NCBI RefSeq assembly: GCF_000764305.2
Contig: NW_025941525.1
Coordinates: forward strand, 1 to 64,000
DNA length: 64,000 bases
Reading direction: 5' to 3'
From: Hyalella azteca
Lineage: Eukaryota; Arthropoda; Malacostraca; Amphipoda; Hyalellidae
Below the pieces are notes generated by a model that was given only the letters and a program-made list of their open reading frames with translations, did no database searches and was not told where the DNA came from. Numbering within the stretch: the first letter of the stretch is position 1; each line of letters begins with the position of its first letter. The position numbers were made by a program, and so were the translations under genes. Of the stretch, positions 10,901-22,900 are shown one piece after another.

Positions 10901-13900
10901 AACTAATTATTTTGTAAAATAATAGGAATTAGTTCATTCACAAGATTACTGTTATATAAGTTACTAACTTCATAATATTGCTAGTTATTTCGTAGCCCTT
11001 GATGCTGGTTAGTATTCCTCCTGATCCCTTCTAGCTGGACGTTAGTTGCAGTGCACAGCGACAATATATTCTGCTCTACTGGTAGATCTGGCGGTCATGT
11101 TTTGGTAGTGTAGTAGGAATTGATGATAAACTTGTACATATAAAAAGTTCCTATGACTTATCCCGTGCGAGAGACGTTACTGGCTTCCCCTAATCTTGTT
11201 TGTTTTTTAATGATTGACACTAAAATGAAGTGAAAGCAGATTAGTTTAGAGGAAGATAGTTAATTAATAATATAGACAATTCTTGAGTATGGATTGCAAT
11301 CAATACAACTTGATGTGATTAATAAACATTGATTGGGAAGATTATTTATATTTAATACGTGCAGAACTGGTACCAGTACCAGGTGACCTGTTTCCAATTC
11401 CTGGACTTCTTGAAGAACCATCCTGACTTCATCCCTCGCGTGGCTCATCACGTCGGTACCTCCGCCATCATGAACCTCCTGCACAAAATCCTCTGTGGTG
11501 TCGAGGAAGAGGAAGTTCGCTGCAGGATACATGCCGTGAGATACCAGGGATCTTTTCTGTTGCTTAGTTCGCTGCAGGATACATGCCGTGAGATACCAGG
11601 GATCTTTTCTGTTACTTAGTTCGCTGTAGGATACATGCCGTGAGATACCAGGGATCTTTTCTGTTACTTAGCATGGATTAAAGACTTTTTGACGAGTTGC
11701 TGCTTGGAGCAGGCGTCACTCTATCTTCCCATTCATTACTATCATAATAAAGAGTAACTAACTCATCTGTTAAGTAATGATCTCTCAATGTTCCCTCATT
11801 TGCAGTGGGTGCGCCACACACCCTTTATTTCCCTCAGCATCACCCTTATTTTTCCCCTCATTTGCAGTGGGTGCACAACATGCCCCTCGTTTCCCTCAGC
11901 ATCACCCTTATTTTCCCCTCATTTGCAGTGGGTGCACAACACGCCCCTCGTTTCCCTCAGCATCACCCTTAATTTTCCCCTAATTTGCAGTGGGTGCGCA
12001 ACACGCCCCTCGTTTCCCTCAGCTTCGCCCTTATTTTTCCCCTCATTTGCAGTGGGTGCACAACACGCCCCTCGTTTCCCTCAGCATCACCCTTAATTTT
12101 CCCCTCATTTGCAGTGGGTGCGCCACACACCCTTTATTTCCCTCAGCATCACCCTTATTTTTCCCCTCATTTGCAGTGGGTGCGCGACACTCCTCTCATC
12201 TCGCTGCTCATCGAGAAACTTAGTCCCGAGAACGAGTGGTGCGAGCAAGCCAACGTCGAGCAGCTAATGTGCGACATTCTGGACTCGGGGGGAGGAGCAA
12301 GTCTTGGTCTCATGGGGTCTCTGGGGGGACACAACGGCAGCTCCATGGGCAACGGGGGAGCAGCTGCTGGGGTTGGGGGGGACAATAGGGACAACCAAAT
12401 GATGTCTAACAGCCTCCTGCCTCTCATATTGAAGTGAGTGAGCTTTTTATAATCTTATATTTGATTTACTGCATGTTAGAGGCCGAAGCTGGTGTTAATT
12501 TGAACAATTTTTCTTGTATGTCATTGTAGCTCTTTCTCTTTGTTGATAATTTTGTTTCCATAATGTTTTTTATGAAATAAATTGCTGCCCGCCGTGGTGA
12601 GGCAATATAAGTTAGGACGCATCTGGGAAACTCTGTTCAACTGCTGATGTTTTTAGAAAGTTTAGTTTATGACTTGAATTCCTAGTGCGATTGGATGAAA
12701 TGAATGGTATAACATTTGGTTGAGTGGTATTATATAATACTATAATATATAGTATTACATATGTATATTACCAATTAGGGAATATGTTTATTATGCGTGT
12801 GTCCTAATAAATGAAACTTTGTGCAGTGATCGCGTTGTGCAGCAGTTGCTGGGTATTTTACTGCACGCTAACAGCACGCCGTCTTCCATCACGCATGTCA
12901 CCAACGTCCTCATGAAGATGCTGTCCATACACTCGTGTGTTCTCTGCGTCGCCGTCCGTCCCTCCGCTGAGCAAGAGGTCGCTACTGCAGCCTACGTCGC
13001 CGCTGCCTCCATGCAGCATCTCCGCAGGTCAGCACTCTCTCTTTTTCTTATAATCAAACAAACTATTTCTTTCCTAACCCTTCACTGGGCACATCTGTGG
13101 AGGCTATTGTCCCATTATAAAGTCGAGAGTTTACAATACATGGCTAGGACAGGGACGGAACGCAATAGGAAACAACGCTAAATACCTTTTGACATCATGT
13201 AACTTCACTCATCATTTCCAAAAAAGGGGCTAGATGCATTACTGCGCGGTTCTGATGCATGCCACGGCCGTTTGTCTGGACTGTAGTGAAGCTTAAAGAA
13301 ACTGCCACCCTGGCTCTTTGACCCTGAACCGTGATAATGTGCATAACAGGAGACTGAAGAACGACTCATATTAGATGATAAAATCAACTGCCATGAAATC
13401 TATTTCTTACAACAAAATTTCAATGTAACCTACTTTCAACTGTCGAGTCTGTAGTTGGAACGTTGTGGCTTTCAGGCCACTTGTGATTGACCGTTGTATT
13501 GATCAATACACATCAATAAATATAGCATTAGGGTAATATTGTTGACTGCAGTGAGGAGAGCAGCGAGTCTGGCAAGGGCAGCAGCGAGGGGAGCGACGAG
13601 ACTCTGCCGTCGCCAGGGGCGCCCGAGTTCTGCGTTGCTCGCACCGTCGCCACAATTTTGCCTCAGCTGCACCAAATGCTCACGGCGCCCTGCACGGTGA
13701 GCCCTGACTACTCTAATTAAACACCTCAGTCTTTAATTGTGGGGAAATGCCACCGTGGACCAGGCAACAACGTGATGCTCGGTGTTCATGGCCTCTAATT
13801 ATGGAGAATTGCCACCGCACTGCGAGTCGAGAGTCAGGCGACATATAATGTGATGCAGGTAAGTACGTAATGTTCAGTTTGCTTTACATACGGTTTTGAT

Positions 13901-16900
13901 ATTAAACCACGTTAATAACGATTGACGAACTTTCACTCTACATTGCTAAGTTTCACAACTGAATACAGTAGGTTTTATTTTTGTATTGCTGATATTTTTA
14001 TAAATACTTGCTCATTGTTAATATATTGCTCAGTTCTTGATGCAGCAAACAACGAGATGCTAGCTATTCCAACAGCTTTCTTCGTCGGACCTGAATACTT
14101 TGTATGATGAACTGCAATCCTAGATATCCTGGCTTTAGTTCGCCTCCTTGATTATGCTGCCTCGCAGCTATCCTCTTGAGTTCTGTGTTCCTTCAAGTCC
14201 CACAAATGTTTAGGTTTAAGTTATAGTTTTGTTCCTTTGTTGAAAAACAGGAAGTTTTCCAGAGAATTGTTCACATGTTCCCTTTGGTACATTCTATGCA
14301 AAATATATCTGAGTTGAAAGACTTGATTTGGACAAAATATCAATATATCCTTTTTGTTCAGTACCTCTACTGGTGAATTCTAGAGTTCTCACGTTTGTTT
14401 TAACTAGAAATCTATTTTAATATAATATATCTAAAATAGATCCAGGCAAGTATAAGAATGACCTGGACTGTCTTTTATTTGATGCTGCATATTATGTCTA
14501 TCTTGGGAAGAATGTTTTAGTCAATGCTTTGTCCTCTAACTTCACCTGATTATTTTGTATTCATTTTTTATTACCATTTGGATTTTACTAGATCGTGCAT
14601 CTTGATGTTTTAATGCATTTTTGTAGTTTATATTCACTTCAGTTAAATTATATTTCGATTCACTTGTCTAGGGTTCTAATTATTTTCATGCCCACGTTGT
14701 TATCTACAAGCTTGGCCTTAATGATCATTAAAGTCTCTTGTTAGTTTGAAGATGTCTTCCACATGTTGTTTGGTCTTCTTAGAGAAGACTTTCTATACAA
14801 TTCTCTTGGTTTGTGCATCGCGTAATGCACGTAAAACTGAGTTACCGCCTTATTTATTAATAAATAAATATATGTGGCTCAAGGCTTAGTCTGATATAGT
14901 AAGTGTTTGCAGGAAACTGTGGAGACGTCCTATGGTGAGGTGGTGGAGCGCGTGGGCAACACGCGTCTGCGCCTCATCGCTCTCATCACAGCCTTGATTG
15001 AGACGCGTCACTATAAGATCCATCACACCCTCGCTCAGCTCAACACCATCCCCTTCATTATAGTGAGTACTGGGCTGCTGGCCCAGACACTATAAGATCC
15101 ATCACACCCTCGCTCAGCTCAACACCATCCCCTTCATTATAGTGAGTACTGTGCTGCTGCTGGCTCAGACACTATAAGATCCATCACACTCTCGCTCAGC
15201 TCAACACCATCCCTTTCATTATAGTGAGTACTGTGGTGCTGGCTCAGACACTATAAGATCCATCACACTCTCGCTCAGCTCAACACCATCCCCTTCATTA
15301 TAGTGAGTACTGTGCTGCTGGCCCAGACACTATAAGATCCATCACACCCTCGCTCAGCTCACCATCCCCTTCATTATAGTGAGTACTGTGCTGCTGGCTC
15401 AGAAGAAGCTTCACACCAACCATGGCATCAGCAAGTCCATCAGCATGTATTTCATTAATTGATTTTTGCTGTCTTGCTGATAACTTTATTTTAAATCTGA
15501 CGAGCGGCCATACAAAGATATAATACTGAGACGGATCATTGAAGCTGTTAAGGAATCAATTTAATGGCTAAGATGCTAAATTATGCTTACTGTCAACAGA
15601 ATGACTTGGTCCAATACCGATGATTTTATTGCCATAGTGTTTATTATTAGCTATATTCTCTTTAATATTAGCTAGATTATCACCGGCCTAGGTCACCTGT
15701 GAGCGGTTTGCAAAGTGGTAGCCTCAAAAATGTATGGCATTGAACCATGACAGTCAATGACGAACTCAACTAGTAAATTCATGTATTGATGTTACTACCT
15801 GCATCCATACTATTTGTGCATAATTTGTGGGGATCCATAATTCTGGTTAGGGAGTTGCAAAAAATGTATTAAAAAACAAAGAACCGGATTATTTTCAGTC
15901 AATTTTGTGCGATGAGAGCTGCTCAGCAAGAACAAGATGGCACGCAAGGTTCACTGATATATACTGGCGTCTCTGAGAAATGAACATTTTTGTATTACTT
16001 TTAAATTTAGAAGCCATCAAGTGATTATTATATTTTTGTCCATTATCATTTTCTTCAAAAGTTTGATCGCGTTTCTCTTGATTCCAGGAATTGTTTTTCA
16101 AGTTCCCCCAAAACAACTTCCTGCACACGTTGGTGGAGCGCTGCGTCACAGGCCTGCTGGTGAAGGCGGCGCCCTGCAGAACACCTCCCGACGCAGTGCT
16201 GCAGGAGACACGTCGCCTCGCCCGTAGCCGCTTCCCCGTCACCGGTGGGAGCGACGCTGCTGGTGACGCAGCTCCTGCTGGTGGCAGTGAGAGCAACGCA
16301 GACGCGGACCTGCCTTGTGCTGCTGCTAGTGCCGCTGCTCTGCCACCAGACTGTGGCGACAAGTCTATTCCTGCTGGGGATGTTCCTGGTGGAAAAGATT
16401 CATCAGGCGATGTTAGTGAAGACCCTGAAAAAATGGAAGTGAGCAGCGCAGACTGTGATAGCAATGCTGCAGTTCCTCGTGATGCAAACATTCCTTCCAA
16501 TAATATGGATGCCACTTCCTCTGAAGTTCCTCTGCCCTCTGGCACTATTCAAGTCCCTCCTACTCCGCTACCCCCGCTACAAATTCCCTCGTGTTTAGGC
16601 GAGCAAAATACTAATATCGTACCTAGTGACAATAAAGAAGATGCCAAGCTACCAATGATCTCATCAGACGCGCTCAATGTCCAGAATTCTACTAACCTTT
16701 CCAACGCGGGTGAGTGCACCATATGTTGTTGAACTTGATAGTTCGTGTAGAGGTTCTTCTTAATTAACTACTCGTTTCTCGCCTCATTCAATATATTCCA
16801 ATGGTTTGTGCAGAATGCCTTCTTTGTGAGTTATTAAGAAATTTGCGCTCTCAAATATTTGCAAAATTGCCAATTTTGTAGGAAACGATTATCGATATGA

Positions 16901-19900
16901 GTTAAGAATTTTTTATTTTCGTTCCAATCTAAATTCATTGTGTTTATGACGATCTTCTTCTCTCAAAACTCTCTTGCCACGTAAGATTTCTTTTGCTCCT
17001 ATTCATCTTGATTATTTTTCACTCATAAAATACACAGGTCTTGCTATTTGCTTGTGTTACTAAAGTGTTTTGTGTGTCAGGTGACAGTGTTGCTCCAGAC
17101 GAAGACAGCCACCCGTTACTGTGCCAGCTGTTCAGAGATGGTCGGCTCATCAGTAGGATCCTCAGCACATATCAGTTTGGCTCGCAGTGAGTTTACCAGA
17201 GTGTATGTTTCACCATAGGCATCCCTACGTTCTCGTTTGAATACGTTAATCTCTCTATGATTTTTCCATACTTTTTTATAAATATGTATTTGATCTTAAT
17301 AAAATTGTGAATAGAGATTTTATTTTGTAAATAATTTCAAAATTTACTTGAATTTATTTAATCGGAAAAGTTGTAGTCTGATTGTAGACTTGAAATTGCT
17401 TAAATGACACTGCATTTTATTAGAATGACTAAATTTATAAAAACTTTTGTACTAACTAATATACAAAATTATTTTTAATATTGAAACTATTTTGTAGATA
17501 AATTAAATTATTATTAGTCTAGTTTATGTGGGTTTTCTATTATTTGTGTAACTAATACTAGTACTACTTAATCGTGCCCTATTAACAATTAATTCTTCCA
17601 TAAGAATTCTTCGTAACGCCTCTTGTTCTACTAGAATTCCTTGTAACAATAATAAGAATACAATAATTTTTTGTAAACATAATTACTCTATAGAATTTGT
17701 TACAACGTTTACAGTTGTACAATAATTCCTTGTATCTGGTTCTACCAAAATTTCTCGCAACCGGAAACGTTTTACCAAAATTTCTTGTTAATCGGAATAT
17801 TTTCTTGAATTCTTTAAAGAAATTCTTTTACATGAAGTTCTTGTGATGACCAGAAGTGAGCCGCCCCCGCCGCGAGGCAGCCTGTGCGGCTACCGCGGCC
17901 ACGTGCGCAACATTGCCAACACCGTCGCCGACCTCGTCTCTGGTGGCGAGAACGCGGCGCTCCTCAACGCGCTCATCCAGGTGCTCCTAGTGACGTGTCA
18001 CTGCGGGACTGTCTGAGTGCAGACCAGTTCCAGGTGCTGCTTGTGACGTGTCACTGCGGGACTGTCTGAGTGCAGACAAGTTCCAGGTGCTGCTTGTGAC
18101 GTGTCACTGCGGGACTGTCTGAGTGCAGACAAGTTGCGCGGACGCTCTACGGGCTACCGGCTTTTTGCACTATTTTATTCAATTCATTTTTTATGTATCA
18201 ATCACTTAATGCTGATGCCGTTGATGCTATACCAATCCGTTGCGCTGTCGCATTTGTCTTCATAACTTTTGAAAGGCAGGCCTTGATATCATCACAGATT
18301 CTAATTCTTTGACTTCGTGCTAGAACGCATTATGATCAGAACTGACTTTTAGAATGCTCTATCTAATATTAACATGTATAGAAAGATGGGCAAATGATAG
18401 TAGATTGCCAGAAGCATGATAATGATTATAACTAGATTTATGTTTGGTTACAACCAATTTTAATTAGATTTAGCTCTTATTAATGACCTTTTTCGTAATT
18501 CCAGTCGCTGGACAACAACATACAGGAAGACTGGGCCGAGTTCCAGAAAAGCGTTCTGGCTGAAGCTAATGCAGCCAACTCCGTCAACCCCTTGCCTGTG
18601 AGTAGTACAGACCCCATCGTTCTTTTTATATATTAATGCATGAACCATCTTCCACTGCTTGATTGTGGTCAGTTGCTTACACTGATATCGTCGAGTGTCT
18701 TCCGAAGTTGGTTCTTAATAAGATAGCGAGAGACTTGTATTATGTGTAGCACATTAGTACAAAGCTGGGTATGCGGTTAGGTTTGTATGAATTGTGATGC
18801 AGACAAATGATAACTTTTGATAAATAATACCAGTAAACTTGTTATAAGTATCATCGGAGCACTAGATGCAGTTTCGTTTTTTTAAGTTTTTTTTAAAGTG
18901 AAAATGAAAGTCGATGCTCCATATCGTTCTTTATTTCAAACCAGGTTCGTGTTGAGTGGTCAAACCTTTTCTGTCAGGAAGTGGGTGAAAAGAATTCTGT
19001 GATTATAAGAAAAAAATTCATTAAGCGCCGTACTTCGTTCAAGTCTTATTGCGAACGCTTATGCGTGAGGTTGTTGAGTGCAACGTTCATTCCCCAAATG
19101 AATAGGATAAAAATTGTATTTGATGTGAATTGTTCACTATTAACTAAAAATATCTCCTTGATGTGGTTTACAACGGATTAATAATGACATGTCATGCACT
19201 CTAGTGATGATATTTACCGTGATCGTTGCCAAAATTTAGTACTAATTTCTCTCCTATCTTTCTAAGGTGTTGGAAATTACCTCTAATAATTTTTTAGTCT
19301 GAAAGCATAGAGATGTTTTCTTTGTAATATTTTACGCTTCATTCGAATCGATTAATCAGAAGTGAGATTGAACAACGGAATTATTGCACACTAATTGCAA
19401 CGCAATGTCAAAATGCATCATTTGCTGCGACTTCACCCCAAAATATTATCTCTAAAAATGAAGCTATTTGCATTTTTCATCATCATTCAGCTGTTACAAT
19501 TGAGTTTTGCGTTACGTGCGATTGCTGAGGAAAATGGAGGCACATTCACTCGAGTTGCTCGTATCTTATTTAGTCCGATTCTGCGTTGATGTTTCATTTG
19601 ATGTTCACTTGTTTTGTGTCAGCTCACGTTAAATTGTTAATTTAGCTTGAATTTATCTGTCCAATTTTTGTTTTCTCATCTTGAAACTTCAATGAAATAA
19701 TTTTCTTTCACTGAATTGACTCGAAGTTGTCGAGTCAGTTTTTATTGTAGACATTATTCATTTTGACGTCTATGAGCAGAGTGCATGATTACTGTCATCT
19801 GTTGTATCTTGGTGATTTGCACGCGACCGTTTGCATTTGTTCTTGCCTTCGACAAGTTTGGTAGTTCGATTTATTTAACACCGAGGAAAATATATTTTTT

Positions 19901-22900
19901 GTGGACGCTTGTTTGGGTGAAGAAGTTGCGTGTAGTGGTGCATTTGCACCAAGTCTAGTCGCTCGGTCCTGACTTGACCAACCGAATGAACCACTGAAAA
20001 AGTATAGCTATTACTTCAAGACTTAATGTGTTGAAAACTGAATTTAGACTTGCTCTTTTTGGCAAGATAGCTCGGCAATATTTAAACAATCATCATCCTT
20101 CACGTATCTATAAATATAATTTTGCTGCACGTAGGAAGAAAGTCCTCGCGATCGCACGCTGTTCCAAGTATTTGATACTTGGTGTTAGGCAGAAGGTCGT
20201 TGAAGTATCCGCTTCTGGTGGGTTGCTGCTGCGTTGTCTACTGGTGACGATGTGTGCTCATAGTGTTTTAGGCTCCACTTGTTTTCATTGGAAATAATAG
20301 CCAATACAAAAGCTTTTCGTTAGGTTGATTTTCACCGTATTAATTCGATATAACGAATACTTGCATTCGATCTCTCCGTGGTTTGAATATTGAAGACGTT
20401 TTTACCTATTAACCTACTCGTTAAATATCGCCTCTCGATCAGACGTCGTTAATTCTTGGTTTGCATTTTAGCTCATGAAAAAACATTACCAACGACTATA
20501 GAACGTCTATTTCGTCTCAAATTTGAGTTCTAACCAGACCAGTATTGATTTAGTGCACACAACCTTCCTATCTCTTAGTATCTCATCAACCATACTCGTC
20601 ACATCACGCGTAATTAGTCACAATCTACCGCAAGCGTTATCTTTCAATCGGCATACAATGCACATACCCAAAATTGTGAGTGTACTTATTTCCTTACCAT
20701 TGTTTCGTCTTGACAAACGCACCCTGACACCAATTGACCTTTGCAGCACACGGTGCTCAATGAATCACTTTACCTCGTCCTATTCTCGATAATAATTACC
20801 CTAAGCAACTCATGTACCTTTATTATCCTTGCCACCTGACGCCGCGTGCTATACCCTCTCATGTCACGAGAACAGAATCTCATCTCTTGGTGTATGTGCG
20901 CCGGTGCTTTGCAGGGTCATCAGATGTTGTTCGACTTCGAAGATTCAGAAGACGATGATGTCAGGATATTCAAAGGCTCTCACCAGCCCGCATTGCAGGT
21001 TCGTCGAAACCCTCCCCGTGTGTGGCATTCATTTATCGCTTGAGGAAACTATGTGCAGTTTTGTTTGTTCCCATTCTGTGGATCTGATGCTCGCTTTCAT
21101 CCTTCGTGTGGTGTCCTTCTTTCCGTTCGCATCCCTCATTTACTTTAATAGTACTTTGTTTGAATTTAATTTATCTTGAGATTCGGTTTCGCGCAGTTGG
21201 TTTGAACCTTCGAATGCGTGCCAGGATTAAGAAATTTCCTCGAATGAGGATGCCTGTATATCTAGCGGTATTATGACGTCTTTTTTTCATCACTGTCATC
21301 ATATGGTCGAGTTTCATTATATCGGTGATTATCAGCAGACCCGAATGCAATAAAAAAAGTTATGCATGGTCAATGATCAATGTTACGACATAAACAAGTG
21401 ATTGGGGTATACATCTTGATCTTCGTCTGATTCTATTATCCCAAAAGAAAATGTGAAGGGCTTTTAGGATTTCGTGGGATATTTTTACAAGTATCACTTA
21501 ATGATGTGGCGTGGTGCAATGCTTCATAAATTATTACTAGCTCTTGTTCATCTGCACGACATATATGACATGCGTTTGTTTGATGGCACTCCGAATATAA
21601 GGAATTATAAACTTACTTAATAAAACATCGAACTGACAGTTGCCAGGAAAAGCTTCTTATGGAACACTGGAACAGTCGTAGCTTTTGCGTCGTTGACCGC
21701 CATAAATGCTTTTAAGTTTCGGAATCCCGGTATTCCGAATCTTTTTTTATAATTAATCGTGAATCCTGTAAATAATTACAAGACTGCTGTTACGAAGCGA
21801 GACACATTTAAAATCATATTTAACCTGCAATACACGTCTAACTCCTGTTTGGCATTTATTAAGAGTTTTAGTTAGCATTTATTAAGAGTTAATTATTAAT
21901 TAATTAACTCTTAATTATTTATTAAGAGTTGATTGGAACAATAAATTTTCATTGCCAGCTCCGTGCTTTTAAATGCCTCGAAATTTGACCATTAAAGAAC
22001 GAAACTCGAGGTCCATAAAATAACGCGACTCGGTACGTATCATGGATACACGTGTAAATTGCCTCTTCCAATTTGAAGCTTCCCATAAGGTGCTTAGTAA
22101 CGAAATGCACCGTGTGAAATTCTCTATTGTTTTCTAATAGTAACATTTCTTGACAAGTATCGCTCGACTGGAAGGTCGATAAATGTTACTTTATTTTCAC
22201 CCTGAATGCACTACATAACTTCAACGTGTTAATCAGTTGATTGCCTGAGCTTTGATCGCACACTCGTTAGTTACGTAGAAGATCTTCAATAATGATTGCT
22301 TCCGATTCGGACAGAGACTTACATTTACTACCTTTGCTCAAAAACATTTTCTAGGATTATGGAAAGTGTTTTTTTAATCCTATCAGCAAACTACAGTTGA
22401 TCTAAACGACATTAGAGACCAATTACAAGCATCGCAGACCTCAGAATTTAGTCGAATAATAATTGTTTTGACGCGTTCGTTTAGTCTGCAATTTCCTCCA
22501 CTGCTGCTGCTCACAATAAGTCGAGTATATTTGTATGGTAAAAATAAGATAGCTTGGGGTTGAAGTTTGTCAATCGTCTTTAGTTTTTGATGTTACGTCA
22601 AATCTTCGCCGTTGACTATCAATTCTAGAAGTTGCCTATGGACTTCGATTGCTTGTGCGCAGTTGCTTTGGATCTTGATCTACTGCAGTCCAAGTAATAT
22701 ATTTGGGCCTATACTTTCAAAAAAAATTAAGAGATCTTAAGTTCATCAGCCAATCATTGACGGCCTTTCAAGCAAAATTCACCAATCTTAGACACGAAAA
22801 TAGAGCGTAAGTACTTACGTTCACTTGACGAGTTTTGAAAGTATGGCCCCTGGAGTCGTGCGGATAAAAAATGCGGCGACTAATTTGTGACGCTTCTATG

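Noticed and set aside
11777..12223. Several overlapping + strand frames with CSGCTT(R/C)PSFPSASP repeats
   Set aside because: Frames of the 62-bp array. Only the frame continuing into exon 6 is discussed as a possible isoform.
16245..16545. Frames overlapping PPP6R exon 10 on both strands
   Set aside because: Shadows of a GC-rich coding exon; the chosen frame is fixed by SAPS motifs and phase.
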